From Nocardia huaxiensis (GTDB lineage: Bacteria; Actinomycetota; Actinomycetes; Mycobacteriales; Mycobacteriaceae), in NCBI RefSeq assembly GCF_013744875.1, contig NZ_CP059399.1:5022001-5086000 (forward strand): DNA of 64,000 nucleotides, in the 5' to 3' direction. The stretch's first letter is position 1; the number at the start of each line of letters is the position of its first letter. Positions 1-7,833 of the stretch are shown piece after piece. The translations under genes were made by a program, and so were the position numbers. The notes under the pieces were generated by a model. The model saw only the letters and a list, made by a program, of their open reading frames with translations. It was not told the DNA's origin and searched no databases.

Positions 1-1
1 C

Positions 2-376
2 GCCTACGAGCACAAGGAATTCCCGTTCGACAGCCTCGTGAACCTGCTGAACCCACCCCGTTCCCGCACCCACCACCCCCTGTTCCAGGTCATGGTCACC
101 TACCAGCGCGGCATCCGAACAACCACCCCCACAGCCGATCTGACCATCACCCACCACCCGGTCCCGGTCCGCCGCACCCCCTGGGAACTACTCCTCGACC
201 TCCGCGAGACCCACACCCCCGACGGCGACTGCGCCGGCATCCACGGCGAGATGGTCTACGCCGCAGAACTGTTCGACCCCGGCACCGTCGCCGCCATAGT
301 CACCTCGATGACCGCCGCGATTCGCGCGATCTGCGCGGACTCGACGGCCCCCGGCGCTAGCGGCTCGATCGGTTGA
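2..376 (+). CDS. Nonribosomal peptide synthetase, C-terminal end (partial)
   Basis: The frame is open from the left edge and stops at 376. The segment starting AYEHKEFPFDSLVNLLNP, then HPLFQVMVTYQ, is the late part of an NRPS condensation domain (the family usually reads HQ-hydrophobic-PFE-x-LV...HPLFQVM). A typical C-domain tail with GEMVYAAELFD follows. No carrier, adenylation or thioesterase domain follows before the stop, so the synthetase ends in a condensation-type domain, which suggests release or chain transfer by that domain or a partner protein. The upstream modules lie outside the window. The last 20 bases overlap the 3' end of the convergent lipoprotein gene. The domain call is confident; the product is unknown. 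Confidence 0.85.
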   Translation, partial: AYEHKEFPFDSLVNLLNPPRSRTHHPLFQVMVTYQRGIRTTTPTADLTITHHPVPVRRTPWELLLDLRETHTPDGDCAGIHGEMVYAAELFDPGTVAAIVTSMTAAIRAICADSTAPGASGSIG

Positions 377-1451
377 AGGTGATGATCGAGTTCTGTTCTC
401 CTGCGGCGACATACAGTCGATGGGACGAGGGATCGACGGACAGCCCGAGCACGTCCGCGTTGCCCGCGGACAAGGTCTCGGCGAACGTGGCGGTCGTGGC
501 GTCCAGAACGTGAATCTCGCCGATCCGGTCGGTGGAGCCCGATATCCCCTTCGCGGTAGCGAATACGTGGTGCGTCACCGGATCGACCGCAATCGCATAG
601 GGCTGGCTGGGTAATGTGACCGTCGCAGTGACGCGATTCGCTGTCGTATCGAGCACAGCGATCGATTTCGACGACGCGATGACGACGTAGAGACTGAGGG
701 TGCCCGGATCGTATGCGAGCCGCGAGGTTTGGGCACCCATCGGGAGGGTTGCGGTGACCGCGTCGGTCGACGCGTCTATGACCAGAATCGAATGTCCGCT
801 GCTGACGAATACCAGGTTGCGCTCGGCGTCGACGACGATATCCGAGGCGCTCCAGCGGATCGAAATCCTCTCGAGCACCCGGTTGCTGGACATCTCGACC
901 TTTGCGACATAGGGCTTGCCGAATTCGGTGGCCACATAGAGGATTCCGTTCTTGCTGTCGACAGCCAATGCCTCCGGCAGGGTGTCGCGGGACGGGTCTC
1001 CAGCCACGAGCTTCGCTCGGACTTTCCCGGTGGCGGTATCGATCACATGGACCGGATGATTCGTTTCATTGGTGGTGACGTAGATGGTCTTCCCGTCCGG
1101 CGTACCCACTATCCGTCGAGCGTCCTTGCCGGCGTGGAAGGTTGCGACACCGCGGTTGGTCCCGGTGTCGATCGCAGTGATGGAACCGTCGAGGGAATTG
1201 CAGGCGTACACCTTCGCGCCACCTGGCGCGACCCATACATCCGTGGGGTTCTTCCCGACCGTGACGGCCGCCGAAAACGGTCCGGACAGTGTTCGTGCAG
1301 TCGTGGTCGAACTACGCGCCGTGGTGGATTCGGCGGTCACATAGCGTGCGGCGGAGGCCCCCGTGATGGGTCCCGTGTCGTGCTGTGAGCCGCAGCCGGT
1401 TGTCAGCGCAACCGACGCGAGGACTATGAGGCAGCACAGTCGCTGGATCAT
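357..1451 (-). CDS. YncE/YVTN-type beta-propeller lipoprotein
   Basis: This is a 364-aa protein with a lipoprotein signal: a short hydrophobic stretch ending in a lipobox around LTTGCGS. The mature part is made of repeated blades of about 40 residues with signatures such as PTDVWVAPGGAKVYACN, TPDGKTIYVTT and VDPSSHRLYVAA, typical of seven-bladed YVTN/NHL surface propellers. It is probably anchored on the outer face of the membrane, where propellers usually bind proteins. It is the last gene of a tight minus-strand run (4229 to 357): its ATG overlaps the stop of the preceding gene by one base. It may therefore be the extracellular component of the motif-bearing membrane protein cluster. Ligand unknown. 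Confidence 0.8.
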   Translation of the reverse strand: MIQRLCCLIVLASVALTTGCGSQHDTGPITGASAARYVTAESTTARSSTTTARTLSGPFSAAVTVGKNPTDVWVAPGGAKVYACNSLDGSITAIDTGTNRGVATFHAGKDARRIVGTPDGKTIYVTTNETNHPVHVIDTATGKVRAKLVAGDPSRDTLPEALAVDSKNGILYVATEFGKPYVAKVEMSSNRVLERISIRWSASDIVVDAERNLVFVSSGHSILVIDASTDAVTATLPMGAQTSRLAYDPGTLSLYVVIASSKSIAVLDTTANRVTATVTLPSQPYAIAVDPVTHHVFATAKGISGSTDRIGEIHVLDATTATFAETLSAGNADVLGLSVDPSSHRLYVAAGEQNSIITFNRSSR

Positions 1452-2746
1452 CAGTTGCCCCGCTCGACGGTGACCGCATCACCGTGTGCTCCGCCCGCGG
1501 CCGGGGAAGAACCACCCGCCTGCTTTCGCTGAACCTCTGCCGACAGGGTCAATGTTGCGAAGGAGAAATCCACGTTCAGAGGCACGGTGAAAGTCAGGGT
1601 GCGCGTCGCCTCGTCGACTTGCAGTGCTGACGTGGCTGATTCAGAGCATGAACTCCGTTCGTTCCGGATGTCGAAGGCGAATCCGTCCGACGACTCCCAG
1701 ACTTGTTCGTCGTACTGATTCGTACAACGCCAACCGTATACGAAATAGCTCTTCGATGTTCCGGTGCCGATGTGGACCACGACGAGTGAATCGTCGACTA
1801 TCAGTTGCTCGCCGGCAGTTACGGTGAGAACCAATTCCTCACGCCGGTAGCGGCCGCACAGTTTGGTCACCGTGGATTCCGACCACTCCCGGCATGTGGT
1901 CTGCGCGGGCGCTGGATCCGGTGTCATCAGTTCCTGGTACTTGGTGCGCAGCCGTTCCAACTCGTCCGAGCGGATCGCCTGGATCTCGTACAGCGCATCG
2001 AGTTGCTTCGACATGCGCTGGACGCAAGCCATATTCCGCACATTCGCGACCTGGAAATCTCCCTTTCCGGAGGTTGTCAGCATGGCGATGGTGCCGACGT
2101 CGAGCGCGTGGCTGGAGTTGTCGTGCAGGAAGGAGATGCGCGCGGCGAAGACGAACGGCTTGGCGCTGGAGATGTTCTGCTCCTCCGGACCTATCCCGAG
2201 CGCCATCCTGTCGATGGTGCCCGGCTTCACCTCGAATCTCATGGCGCGTGTAACGGAGAACGGAACCGCTGGAAGTACTTTGGGAAGCTTGACCGAGTAA
2301 CTCGCCGATACCACTCCGGGTCCCGCTCCACCGTTGGCGCAATCCTCGAATTCCTGTGCGAACAGAACTTCTATCGTTGCGCCCGTGATCAGGGCGGGTG
2401 CGTTGCCATTGTTCTTCAATGTGATGTCGACGACCGTGGTGTCGATCGCATTCTGCTTGTGCTCGAGCTGGCCGGTGCCGATGTTGTAGACGTCGGCATC
2501 CAGTTTGCTCGGCTCGGTGATCTCGACCGCGCCGATCTCCAGCCCCACGTGCGGACCCTCCGGCCAGAGCAGCATGGTGGAGGTGAAGAGTCCGAAGACG
2601 GTGATCAGTATCCCGGCGATGAGCAGCGCCCGGGTTTGCGGATCCCGCCATAGATTGAAGACTTTGCCGTGATCGCCGATGTACACACCCTGGGAGTTGT
2701 GTATCTCGAACGCGGTGTGCTCGGGCGTCCCGAATTGATTGCTCAC
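1451..2746 (-). CDS. Membrane protein with N-terminal RHIM-like motif and large outer domain
   Basis: About 431 aa from a GTG at 2746 (MSNQFGTPEH). The frame is open further upstream to 2914, but that part overlaps the preceding gene and is low-complexity, so I prefer the GTG just after that gene's stop. Residues 13-33 carry FEIHNSQGVYIGDHGKVFN, a relative of the GVQIGDNGTQ motif in the kinase-like protein of this cluster. It is followed at about 40-61 by one transmembrane helix. The rest should be outside: a beta-rich domain, a stretch rich in polar residues near 260-300, and a Cys-containing C-terminal domain. No known family is recognised. It is the fourth gene of a five-gene run and overlaps the lipoprotein start by one base. 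Confidence 0.75.
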   Translation of the reverse strand: MSNQFGTPEHTAFEIHNSQGVYIGDHGKVFNLWRDPQTRALLIAGILITVFGLFTSTMLLWPEGPHVGLEIGAVEITEPSKLDADVYNIGTGQLEHKQNAIDTTVVDITLKNNGNAPALITGATIEVLFAQEFEDCANGGAGPGVVSASYSVKLPKVLPAVPFSVTRAMRFEVKPGTIDRMALGIGPEEQNISSAKPFVFAARISFLHDNSSHALDVGTIAMLTTSGKGDFQVANVRNMACVQRMSKQLDALYEIQAIRSDELERLRTKYQELMTPDPAPAQTTCREWSESTVTKLCGRYRREELVLTVTAGEQLIVDDSLVVVHIGTGTSKSYFVYGWRCTNQYDEQVWESSDGFAFDIRNERSSCSESATSALQVDEATRTLTFTVPLNVDFSFATLTLSAEVQRKQAGGSSPAAGGAHGDAVTVERGN

Positions 2747-2756
2747 AGTGGGCCGC

Positions 2757-3647
2757 TCAGAGCCGTTCGAGTTCGTAGAGGCGAGTTCCCTTGGAGTCGT
2801 ACACGACTGCGTGGTCGGTGTCGGGGAACTCGATCGTGTAGGTGCTGCGGTTGGGGGATTGGGTGACGACCAGGGTGTAGCGGCCCTGCGCATTGGGTTT
2901 TTCGGATATGACACAGGTCATCGGGCCGCCGATGTCGAGGATTGTGCCTTGGGCGTAGTAGAAGCCGTCGCACTGGCCGCCGCTGGTGGTGAAAGTTTTG
3001 GTGCCTGTGTTGTCGGAGGGCGTCCAGGAGCCGGTGATGGTGGAGGAGTCGGGGGTGGTGCGTGTGCCCTTGGTGGTCTGGTCGATGGCGCCCACCGGGT
3101 TCGGGTTCCCATGGCTCACGGTGGGATCTGTTGTGGCAGTAGTGACTTCGCCGAAGGTCAGGCCATTCAGCTTGGCTGCGAGGAGACCGGCCGCGGCAAG
3201 GATGATGATCACGATGAGCAGGAACCGGCCGGGGTGGTCCTTGGCATAGTTGACGATCTTCGATGTGTTCGTGATGGTCAGGTCGCCGGCGACCTGCGCT
3301 CCGGCCGCGTTCACTCCAGCGAACTGGTCTGTCTTCGAACGAGATACCGAGGTGGGCTGGGGCTCGGTGGCCTCGTGTAGCTCGGCGGCGAAATCGGGGT
3401 TCGCAGCGGCTGCTCGGTCGAGGGCGCGTCGGGCTGAGGCGCGGGCTTGCGGCGTAACCGTGCCCGCTCGGGCCTCGGCGATCAGGCGCACGATCGCGGG
3501 GTCGCGTCCCAGTTCCCGATCGACGATCCCCCCGACGCGATCGATGGCCACGTCGAGTGCGGCCCCGGTGAGGGGGCCGATCTTCTTCCGGGCACGGTTC
3601 GCGTGGGGAACCGCCCAGGCGACGAGCAGGCCGATGACGAACTCCAC
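2757..3647 (-). CDS. Membrane protein with cytoplasmic helical region, diverged beta-motif and outer domain
   Basis: This 296-aa protein starts at a GTG (3647), four bases from the preceding small ORF. Residues 1-95 form a helical region containing ALDRAAAANPDFAAELHEA. That is reminiscent of N-terminal regions of many actinobacterial proteins that precede a Gly/Asn-rich beta-motif. Residues 113-134 (NAAGAQVAGDLTITNTSKIV) may be a diverged version of the amyloid-like motif found elsewhere in this cluster. A transmembrane helix at about 142-158 follows, then a Thr/Pro-rich linker and a small beta-rich outer domain with two Cys. The layout of motif, helix and outer domain matches its neighbours. 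No established family; function inferred only from context. Confidence 0.72.
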   Translation of the reverse strand: MEFVIGLLVAWAVPHANRARKKIGPLTGAALDVAIDRVGGIVDRELGRDPAIVRLIAEARAGTVTPQARASARRALDRAAAANPDFAAELHEATEPQPTSVSRSKTDQFAGVNAAGAQVAGDLTITNTSKIVNYAKDHPGRFLLIVIIILAAAGLLAAKLNGLTFGEVTTATTDPTVSHGNPNPVGAIDQTTKGTRTTPDSSTITGSWTPSDNTGTKTFTTSGGQCDGFYYAQGTILDIGGPMTCVISEKPNAQGRYTLVVTQSPNRSTYTIEFPDTDHAVVYDSKGTRLYELERL

Positions 3648-3650
3648 GTG

Positions 3651-3806
3651 TCACCTGTCGCTTTCATCGTCATCGTCGGATCGGAATCCGGATAGCGTGG
3701 GATTCGGCCGGTTCCGCTTGTATCGGCCGTCGACCCAGAAGCTGAGGCTGCCCCAGATCATGAGGCCACCGAGGGCGACTGCGATCAGAATGATCAAGGC
3801 ATCCAT
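3651..3806 (-). CDS. Small single-pass membrane protein (51 aa)
   Basis: A 51-codon ORF runs from the ATG at 3806 to the TGA at 3651. It begins MDALIILIAVALGGLMIWG, a clear transmembrane helix, and ends in a basic then acidic tail (KRNRPNP...DDDDESDR). It fits exactly between its neighbours: six bases after the 138-aa gene's stop and three bases before the next gene's GTG. That spacing argues it is translated as part of the operon. No family recognised; it could be a small accessory or regulator of the adjacent membrane proteins. Confidence 0.6.
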   Translation of the reverse strand: MDALIILIAVALGGLMIWGSLSFWVDGRYKRNRPNPTLSGFRSDDDDESDR

Positions 3807-3812
3807 CGGAAT

Positions 3813-4229
3813 TCACGCCCCCCGTTCGGCGATAACTACCTGAGCTTGCGGATCCTCGGCGAGGATTGCCGCGCGGACCTCGTTCATGAACTTGCGATAG
3901 ACGCTGTATCCGTTCATGGTTTTGGGGGAGAGCGGGATGAACATATACGACTGCTGGGTGGTTTTGTAGGTGTCTATGCAGCTGCGACCGTTTGCGCCGG
4001 TGGGGGTGTCGGTGATGGCGACATGGAAGGTGATCAGCTCGTAGAAACCGGCCATGCTCCGTACGGAGAAGTTGGTCCGGCCGCGGTCGGCGCCTTCGAA
4101 ACGCACCGCGCCGACGCCGATCGTTTTGGTGTTGTCACCGACAGTCTTCGTGATTTCAGCGAATCGATCTGCCGAGAGGCGTGTGGTGATGGAGAAATGG
4201 GAATCCGCGTATTTGTGCGTGCGGGACAT
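3813..4229 (-). CDS. Hypothetical cytoplasmic protein (138 aa), first gene of the minus-strand operon
   Basis: Starts MSRTHKYADSHFSITTRLSADRF and has no signal peptide or transmembrane segment. It looks like a single alpha/beta domain with alternating strands (for example GVGAVRFEG, TNFSVRSMAG, ELITFHVAIT) and a C-terminal helix containing YRKFMNEVRAAI. I do not recognise the family. It is probably the first gene of the run 4229 to 357 that encodes the motif-bearing membrane proteins and the propeller lipoprotein, so it may be a soluble partner of them. Confidence 0.7.
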   Translation of the reverse strand: MSRTHKYADSHFSITTRLSADRFAEITKTVGDNTKTIGVGAVRFEGADRGRTNFSVRSMAGFYELITFHVAITDTPTGANGRSCIDTYKTTQQSYMFIPLSPKTMNGYSVYRKFMNEVRAAILAEDPQAQVVIAERGA

Positions 4230-4419
4230 GGGAACTCCAAGAATGTGTCAATCGTAAGCTCGTCCAGCCGCTGCCCCGAGAAGCGGTGCGGGAGACTCTA
4301 CGCGCTTTCGATGAATTGTGTTGTGTTACCCGCCGGTTCGAGTTGTTCAGTCCCGACCGGCCCGGACTTTCTCTGTTATTGTCTGCCAATAGCAGACCGA
4401 CCAGCTTTGATTCTCGCGG

Positions 4420-4926
4420 TCACCGTTTGAACGGAAGCAGAACTCCCGCACGGTTTCCCGGGCGAATATCCGTTGCGGCATGGCGCACGAAGTGTTCGAT
4501 CTGCTTTCCTGCTTCGATTCCACGCCGCCGCCGCTCGTCGGCATCGCCGGCGTGGTGAATCAGGTCGATCTGCTCGACGACCGAGGTGGCGATCGTGCGC
4601 AATCCGGGATCGTCGGTGAGTATGTGCAGCCGCGACAACACCTCGAAAAGCGTCGCACGGCAGCGGTGCGCCTCGGCGACCGCCGCCTTTGCCTCGGCGC
4701 TGCCAGGTGAGTCGGTCTGCAACTGCCATCGCGTCAGCTCACTGAGCCGGTAGTGGATCGCTGCTCCGGTGAAGCGACCGTACGCGTCGAGTCGCTCCTG
4801 ACGGTCGCGTTCGGCCCCTTGCCGCGCAGTCGCGCGGTCCGCGATGGAACGCTGTATGCAGAACGTCAGCAGGGAGCCGAGCAGCGTCGCCACCACCCCT
4901 ATCGCCGAGGTCCACAGCGCGATCAT
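4420..4926 (-). CDS. Small membrane-anchored helical protein (168 aa)
   Basis: From the ATG at 4926 the protein begins MIALWTSAIGVVATLLGSLL, a signal-anchor helix at about 3-25. A charged, mostly helical cytoplasmic region follows (QRSIADRATARQGAERDRQERL, split across the anchor). The frame is open upstream to 5325, but that part is Arg/Ser/Pro-rich non-coding-like sequence. The start was chosen because a nine-codon ORF with a good ribosome-binding site ends in an ATGA overlap with this ATG. No family recognised. It lies between the divergent NLR gene and the membrane-protein operon and may belong to the same system. Confidence 0.65.
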   Translation of the reverse strand: MIALWTSAIGVVATLLGSLLTFCIQRSIADRATARQGAERDRQERLDAYGRFTGAAIHYRLSELTRWQLQTDSPGSAEAKAAVAEAHRCRATLFEVLSRLHILTDDPGLRTIATSVVEQIDLIHHAGDADERRRRGIEAGKQIEHFVRHAATDIRPGNRAGVLLPFKR

Positions 4927-4952
4927 GAGGCGGGCCCGGGAACTGCGTACAT
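4923..4952 (-). CDS. Possible nine-codon leader peptide
   Basis: On the minus strand AGAGGAG precedes ATG at 4952 by about six bases. The reading frame encodes MYAVPGPAS and stops with a TGA that overlaps the ATG of the 168-aa gene. The better ribosome-binding site belongs to this mini-ORF, so the downstream gene may be translated by coupling. It could equally be a chance arrangement. Confidence 0.3.
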   Translation of the reverse strand: MYAVPGPAS

Positions 4953-5298
4953 TCGTTTCTCCTCTCGGTCCGTCGGAACCTTCGGGAGCCGGCGTGAACA
5001 GGTCGACCGACCCCTCGAACCCGAGCGAATCCAATGGACACACTGCGGATTTCACGATCGAGCTGCACCGTGTACGGCCGTGGGATCGAGGTGCGGGTTC
5101 CCCGGAATTCGACGGAGTCCGGGGTCGCTCGGGGCGTATCCTGCTTCTCGAAACCTCGGCTCGACACGTTCGTTTCGACTTCCGGATCCATGAGACAGTC
5201 CGGAGCGGCCGGTGCGACCGGTACTCGGGCAGGTCCGGACAACGTCGTACACCTCGGAGTCGTTGAACCCGGCTACCGTGGCGACGGGACGGAGGGAG
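4953..5298. other. Divergent intergenic region
   Basis: This stretch separates the NLR gene (plus strand) from the 168-aa membrane-protein gene (minus strand). It should hold both promoters. Frames are open on both strands, but their translations are Arg/Ser/Pro-rich without recognisable domains. I see no confident promoter box or repeat. Confidence 0.5.
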
Positions 5299-7833
5299 GT
5301 GGCATTGAGCCGAGAAGATATGCACGGCCTCGCATCACCGGATCCGCGTCGCATCAGCACGCGGCGTGAGTTCGGCCGGGAGCTGACGCTCGCCCGCCGC
5401 CGCAGCGGGCAGACCGTGCGACAGGTCGCCAATCGGGTGAAGTTGCCGACCAGCACCCTCGGCGGATACTTCGCCGGTACGCACCTTCCGGCGCTGCAGC
5501 CCGCGAACCAGCTCGTGAATCTGCTCGCGGCACTCGGTATCGACCGGGCCGAGGATGTACGGCGATGGGGCGAGGCATACTGGCGCGTTCGCGAAGGGTC
5601 CATGGCTGGAACAGCTCTCGACGACCCCGCGAATCCGGCGCGGCTGCTGGTGTCCACGCGCGCGCCGGTGGACCGGCTCGCAGTGGAGCCTCGCCTGCGC
5701 GGCCGCGAAGAGCTCGTCCGGCAACTCGACGACCGCGTCAGCGGTGCGGAGGGCGCGGCGCAGCTGCCCGCTGTGCACGTGTTGCAGGGACTGAGCGGTT
5801 GCGGGAAAAGCATGGTCGCCATAACCGTCGCTCATCACGCCGCGTCCGCGGGCATCCCCACCTACTGGATACCCGGGGAGAATCAGGCCACCTTCGCGGC
5901 CGGAATGCACGCTCTGACAGTCCAACTCGGTGCGTCGGGCTATCTGACGGAGGGCGGCAGTCCGCCCGACACCATCTGGCGCTGCCTGGACGATCTGTCC
6001 CATCGCTGGTTGCTGGTGCTCGACAATGTCGACGATCCGCAGCAGGTGCTGGCACTGCCGGGTACCCGGATCGGCGACGGCACCGGCTGGCTGCGGCCCA
6101 TCGACGGAGGGCGTGGCACCGTCCTCGTGACAACCCGCGATGGCGACCAAGCGGTTTGGGGAAGTCCGCCACCACCGTGGATGACGATCCATCGGTTGGG
6201 CGGCCTGTCCGCAGCGGACGGCGCCGAGGTGCTGGCCGAACTCTCCGCTGCCGGTGGCCCCGAGGATGCCGCCGAACTGTCCGACCGGTTGGGCGGGCTG
6301 CCACTGGCGCTGATGCTGGCCGGCCGGTACCTGGCCGAATCGCACGCGATCCCGGAGGGCCTGGGCGCGAACGCCCTGCCGCGCACCTACCGGGAATACC
6401 GAGACGCTCTGCGGGAGAGCGGTTATCGCGATCTGATGCCCGCCCACGGGCGCGGCGACGAGCGCCTGATGATCGGGCGCAGCTGGCGCCTTTCGCTGGA
6501 TCTATTGTCCCGGCGCGGTGTGCCCCGGGCGAGTGCCTTGCTGGGCACGCTGGCGTGCTTCGGTACCGAACCCATTCCGTACAGCGACCTGCTCGTCGCC
6601 GAATCGCTCGCGGGTACACCACTTTTCGAGGGAATCACCGCCCGCGGCGTCTGGCAGGCGCTGCGCGCGCTCGAAGACCTCGGCCTGATCACCATCAACG
6701 CCTCCGGCGATTGCGACGAGCACGCCTCCGATTCACTGGCGCTTCATCCGCTGGTGCGAGATATGGCCCGCCAGGATGCCGTCTCGGGACGACCGGCCGT
6801 CGCATACCTCGAGACCAGCACGACCCTGCTGCGTTCGGCATTGCGCAACGCACATCCGAAATCGCCTGCGGCATGGCACAAATGGCGTTCGCTCCTGAGC
6901 CACTGCACCGCACCGCTGGATCTGCTCGCCGTGCTTCCGACGGCCACATCGCCGGTGCGAGCGGCGCTCGAATTGGGCGGTGACGCGGCACAGTTCCTCC
7001 GTGCCCGGGGACTGCGCGAGCAGTCGGAGGCAACCTTTGCGGTCGTGCTGCGGTTGTGTGCGGAACGGCTCACCGACACCGATCCGCTGCGGTTGGACAT
7101 CGAGCACAATTTCGCACGACTGCGCTACGACCAGAGCCGGTACGCAGAGGCCGAGCAGCTCTACCGAGCGGTGCTCGCGCGGCGGCGTGCGCGCCTCGGG
7201 CCGAGACATGCCGACACTTTGACCACCCAGCACTATCTCGCCCGCACGCTGCGCCGGTTGCGGAGATTCGACGAAGCGCGACAACTACTGAACGAGACCT
7301 ACCAGGCGCGGTTGACCATATTGGGCGGGCTGCACCCCGACACCCTGACCAGCCGTCAGGGAATCGCCGATCTGTTGCGCGCGGAAGGCCACGGTGCGCA
7401 GGCGGAGTCGTTGTACGCGGAGGTGCTGGCGGCCCGGGCCGAGGTGCTCGGCCCGGAGCATCCCGCCACCCTGTCGACTCGTCAGTACCACGCGGAATTA
7501 CTGCATGCGCACGGTGAGATCGCCGAGGCCGAGGCGGAACTGCGCCGGCTCTGGTCGGCGAATCAGCGGGTGCGCGGTGTGGATCATCCGCGCACGATCG
7601 CCGTGGGTTCCGCACTCGTCGATGTGCTGCGGGACACCGGCCGACCGGGAGATGCGGTCGAGGTGGCCGTGATCGTCGCGGTGGCCGCGCGGCGGCTCTT
7701 CGGTGCGATGCACCCCACGACCCAGGCGGTGCGTCAGAGCCTGGCCCTCATCGAATCGGAAATCGCCGATATGGCAGGCGAATCCGATGATTCCCCGGCT
7801 CCACCCCCAATTCACCGATCGGAGGCCACATGA
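5299..7833 (+). CDS. NLR-like sensor: Xre-type HTH, NB-ARC ATPase and TPR repeats
   Basis: About 844 aa from a GTG at 5299 (a TTG at 5305 with better spacing from GGAGGGAGG is a close alternative). Residues about 25-81 are an Xre-like helix-turn-helix (FGRELTLARRRSGQTVRQVA). The NB-ARC-type ATPase follows: P-loop GLSGCGKS (164-171), Walker B WLLVLDNVDD (237-246), the sensor strand TVLVTTRDG (274-282) and the hallmark GLPLALMLAG (from 333). About 594-820 are TPR repeats of the kind with LGPRHADTLTTQ and LGPEHPATLSTR. This is a STAND/NLR switch: the TPRs would sense a trigger and the ATPase oligomerise. The HTH end may bind DNA or act as an adaptor. Its stop overlaps the kinase-like gene (ATGA), so the two are translationally coupled. 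Confidence 0.9.
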   Translation: MALSREDMHGLASPDPRRISTRREFGRELTLARRRSGQTVRQVANRVKLPTSTLGGYFAGTHLPALQPANQLVNLLAALGIDRAEDVRRWGEAYWRVREGSMAGTALDDPANPARLLVSTRAPVDRLAVEPRLRGREELVRQLDDRVSGAEGAAQLPAVHVLQGLSGCGKSMVAITVAHHAASAGIPTYWIPGENQATFAAGMHALTVQLGASGYLTEGGSPPDTIWRCLDDLSHRWLLVLDNVDDPQQVLALPGTRIGDGTGWLRPIDGGRGTVLVTTRDGDQAVWGSPPPPWMTIHRLGGLSAADGAEVLAELSAAGGPEDAAELSDRLGGLPLALMLAGRYLAESHAIPEGLGANALPRTYREYRDALRESGYRDLMPAHGRGDERLMIGRSWRLSLDLLSRRGVPRASALLGTLACFGTEPIPYSDLLVAESLAGTPLFEGITARGVWQALRALEDLGLITINASGDCDEHASDSLALHPLVRDMARQDAVSGRPAVAYLETSTTLLRSALRNAHPKSPAAWHKWRSLLSHCTAPLDLLAVLPTATSPVRAALELGGDAAQFLRARGLREQSEATFAVVLRLCAERLTDTDPLRLDIEHNFARLRYDQSRYAEAEQLYRAVLARRRARLGPRHADTLTTQHYLARTLRRLRRFDEARQLLNETYQARLTILGGLHPDTLTSRQGIADLLRAEGHGAQAESLYAEVLAARAEVLGPEHPATLSTRQYHAELLHAHGEIAEAEAELRRLWSANQRVRGVDHPRTIAVGSALVDVLRDTGRPGDAVEVAVIVAVAARRLFGAMHPTTQAVRQSLALIESEIADMAGESDDSPAPPPIHRSEAT

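Noticed and set aside
5335..6447. Long minus-strand frame inside the NLR gene
   Set aside because: No domain; the NLR frame carries all NB-ARC motifs in order.
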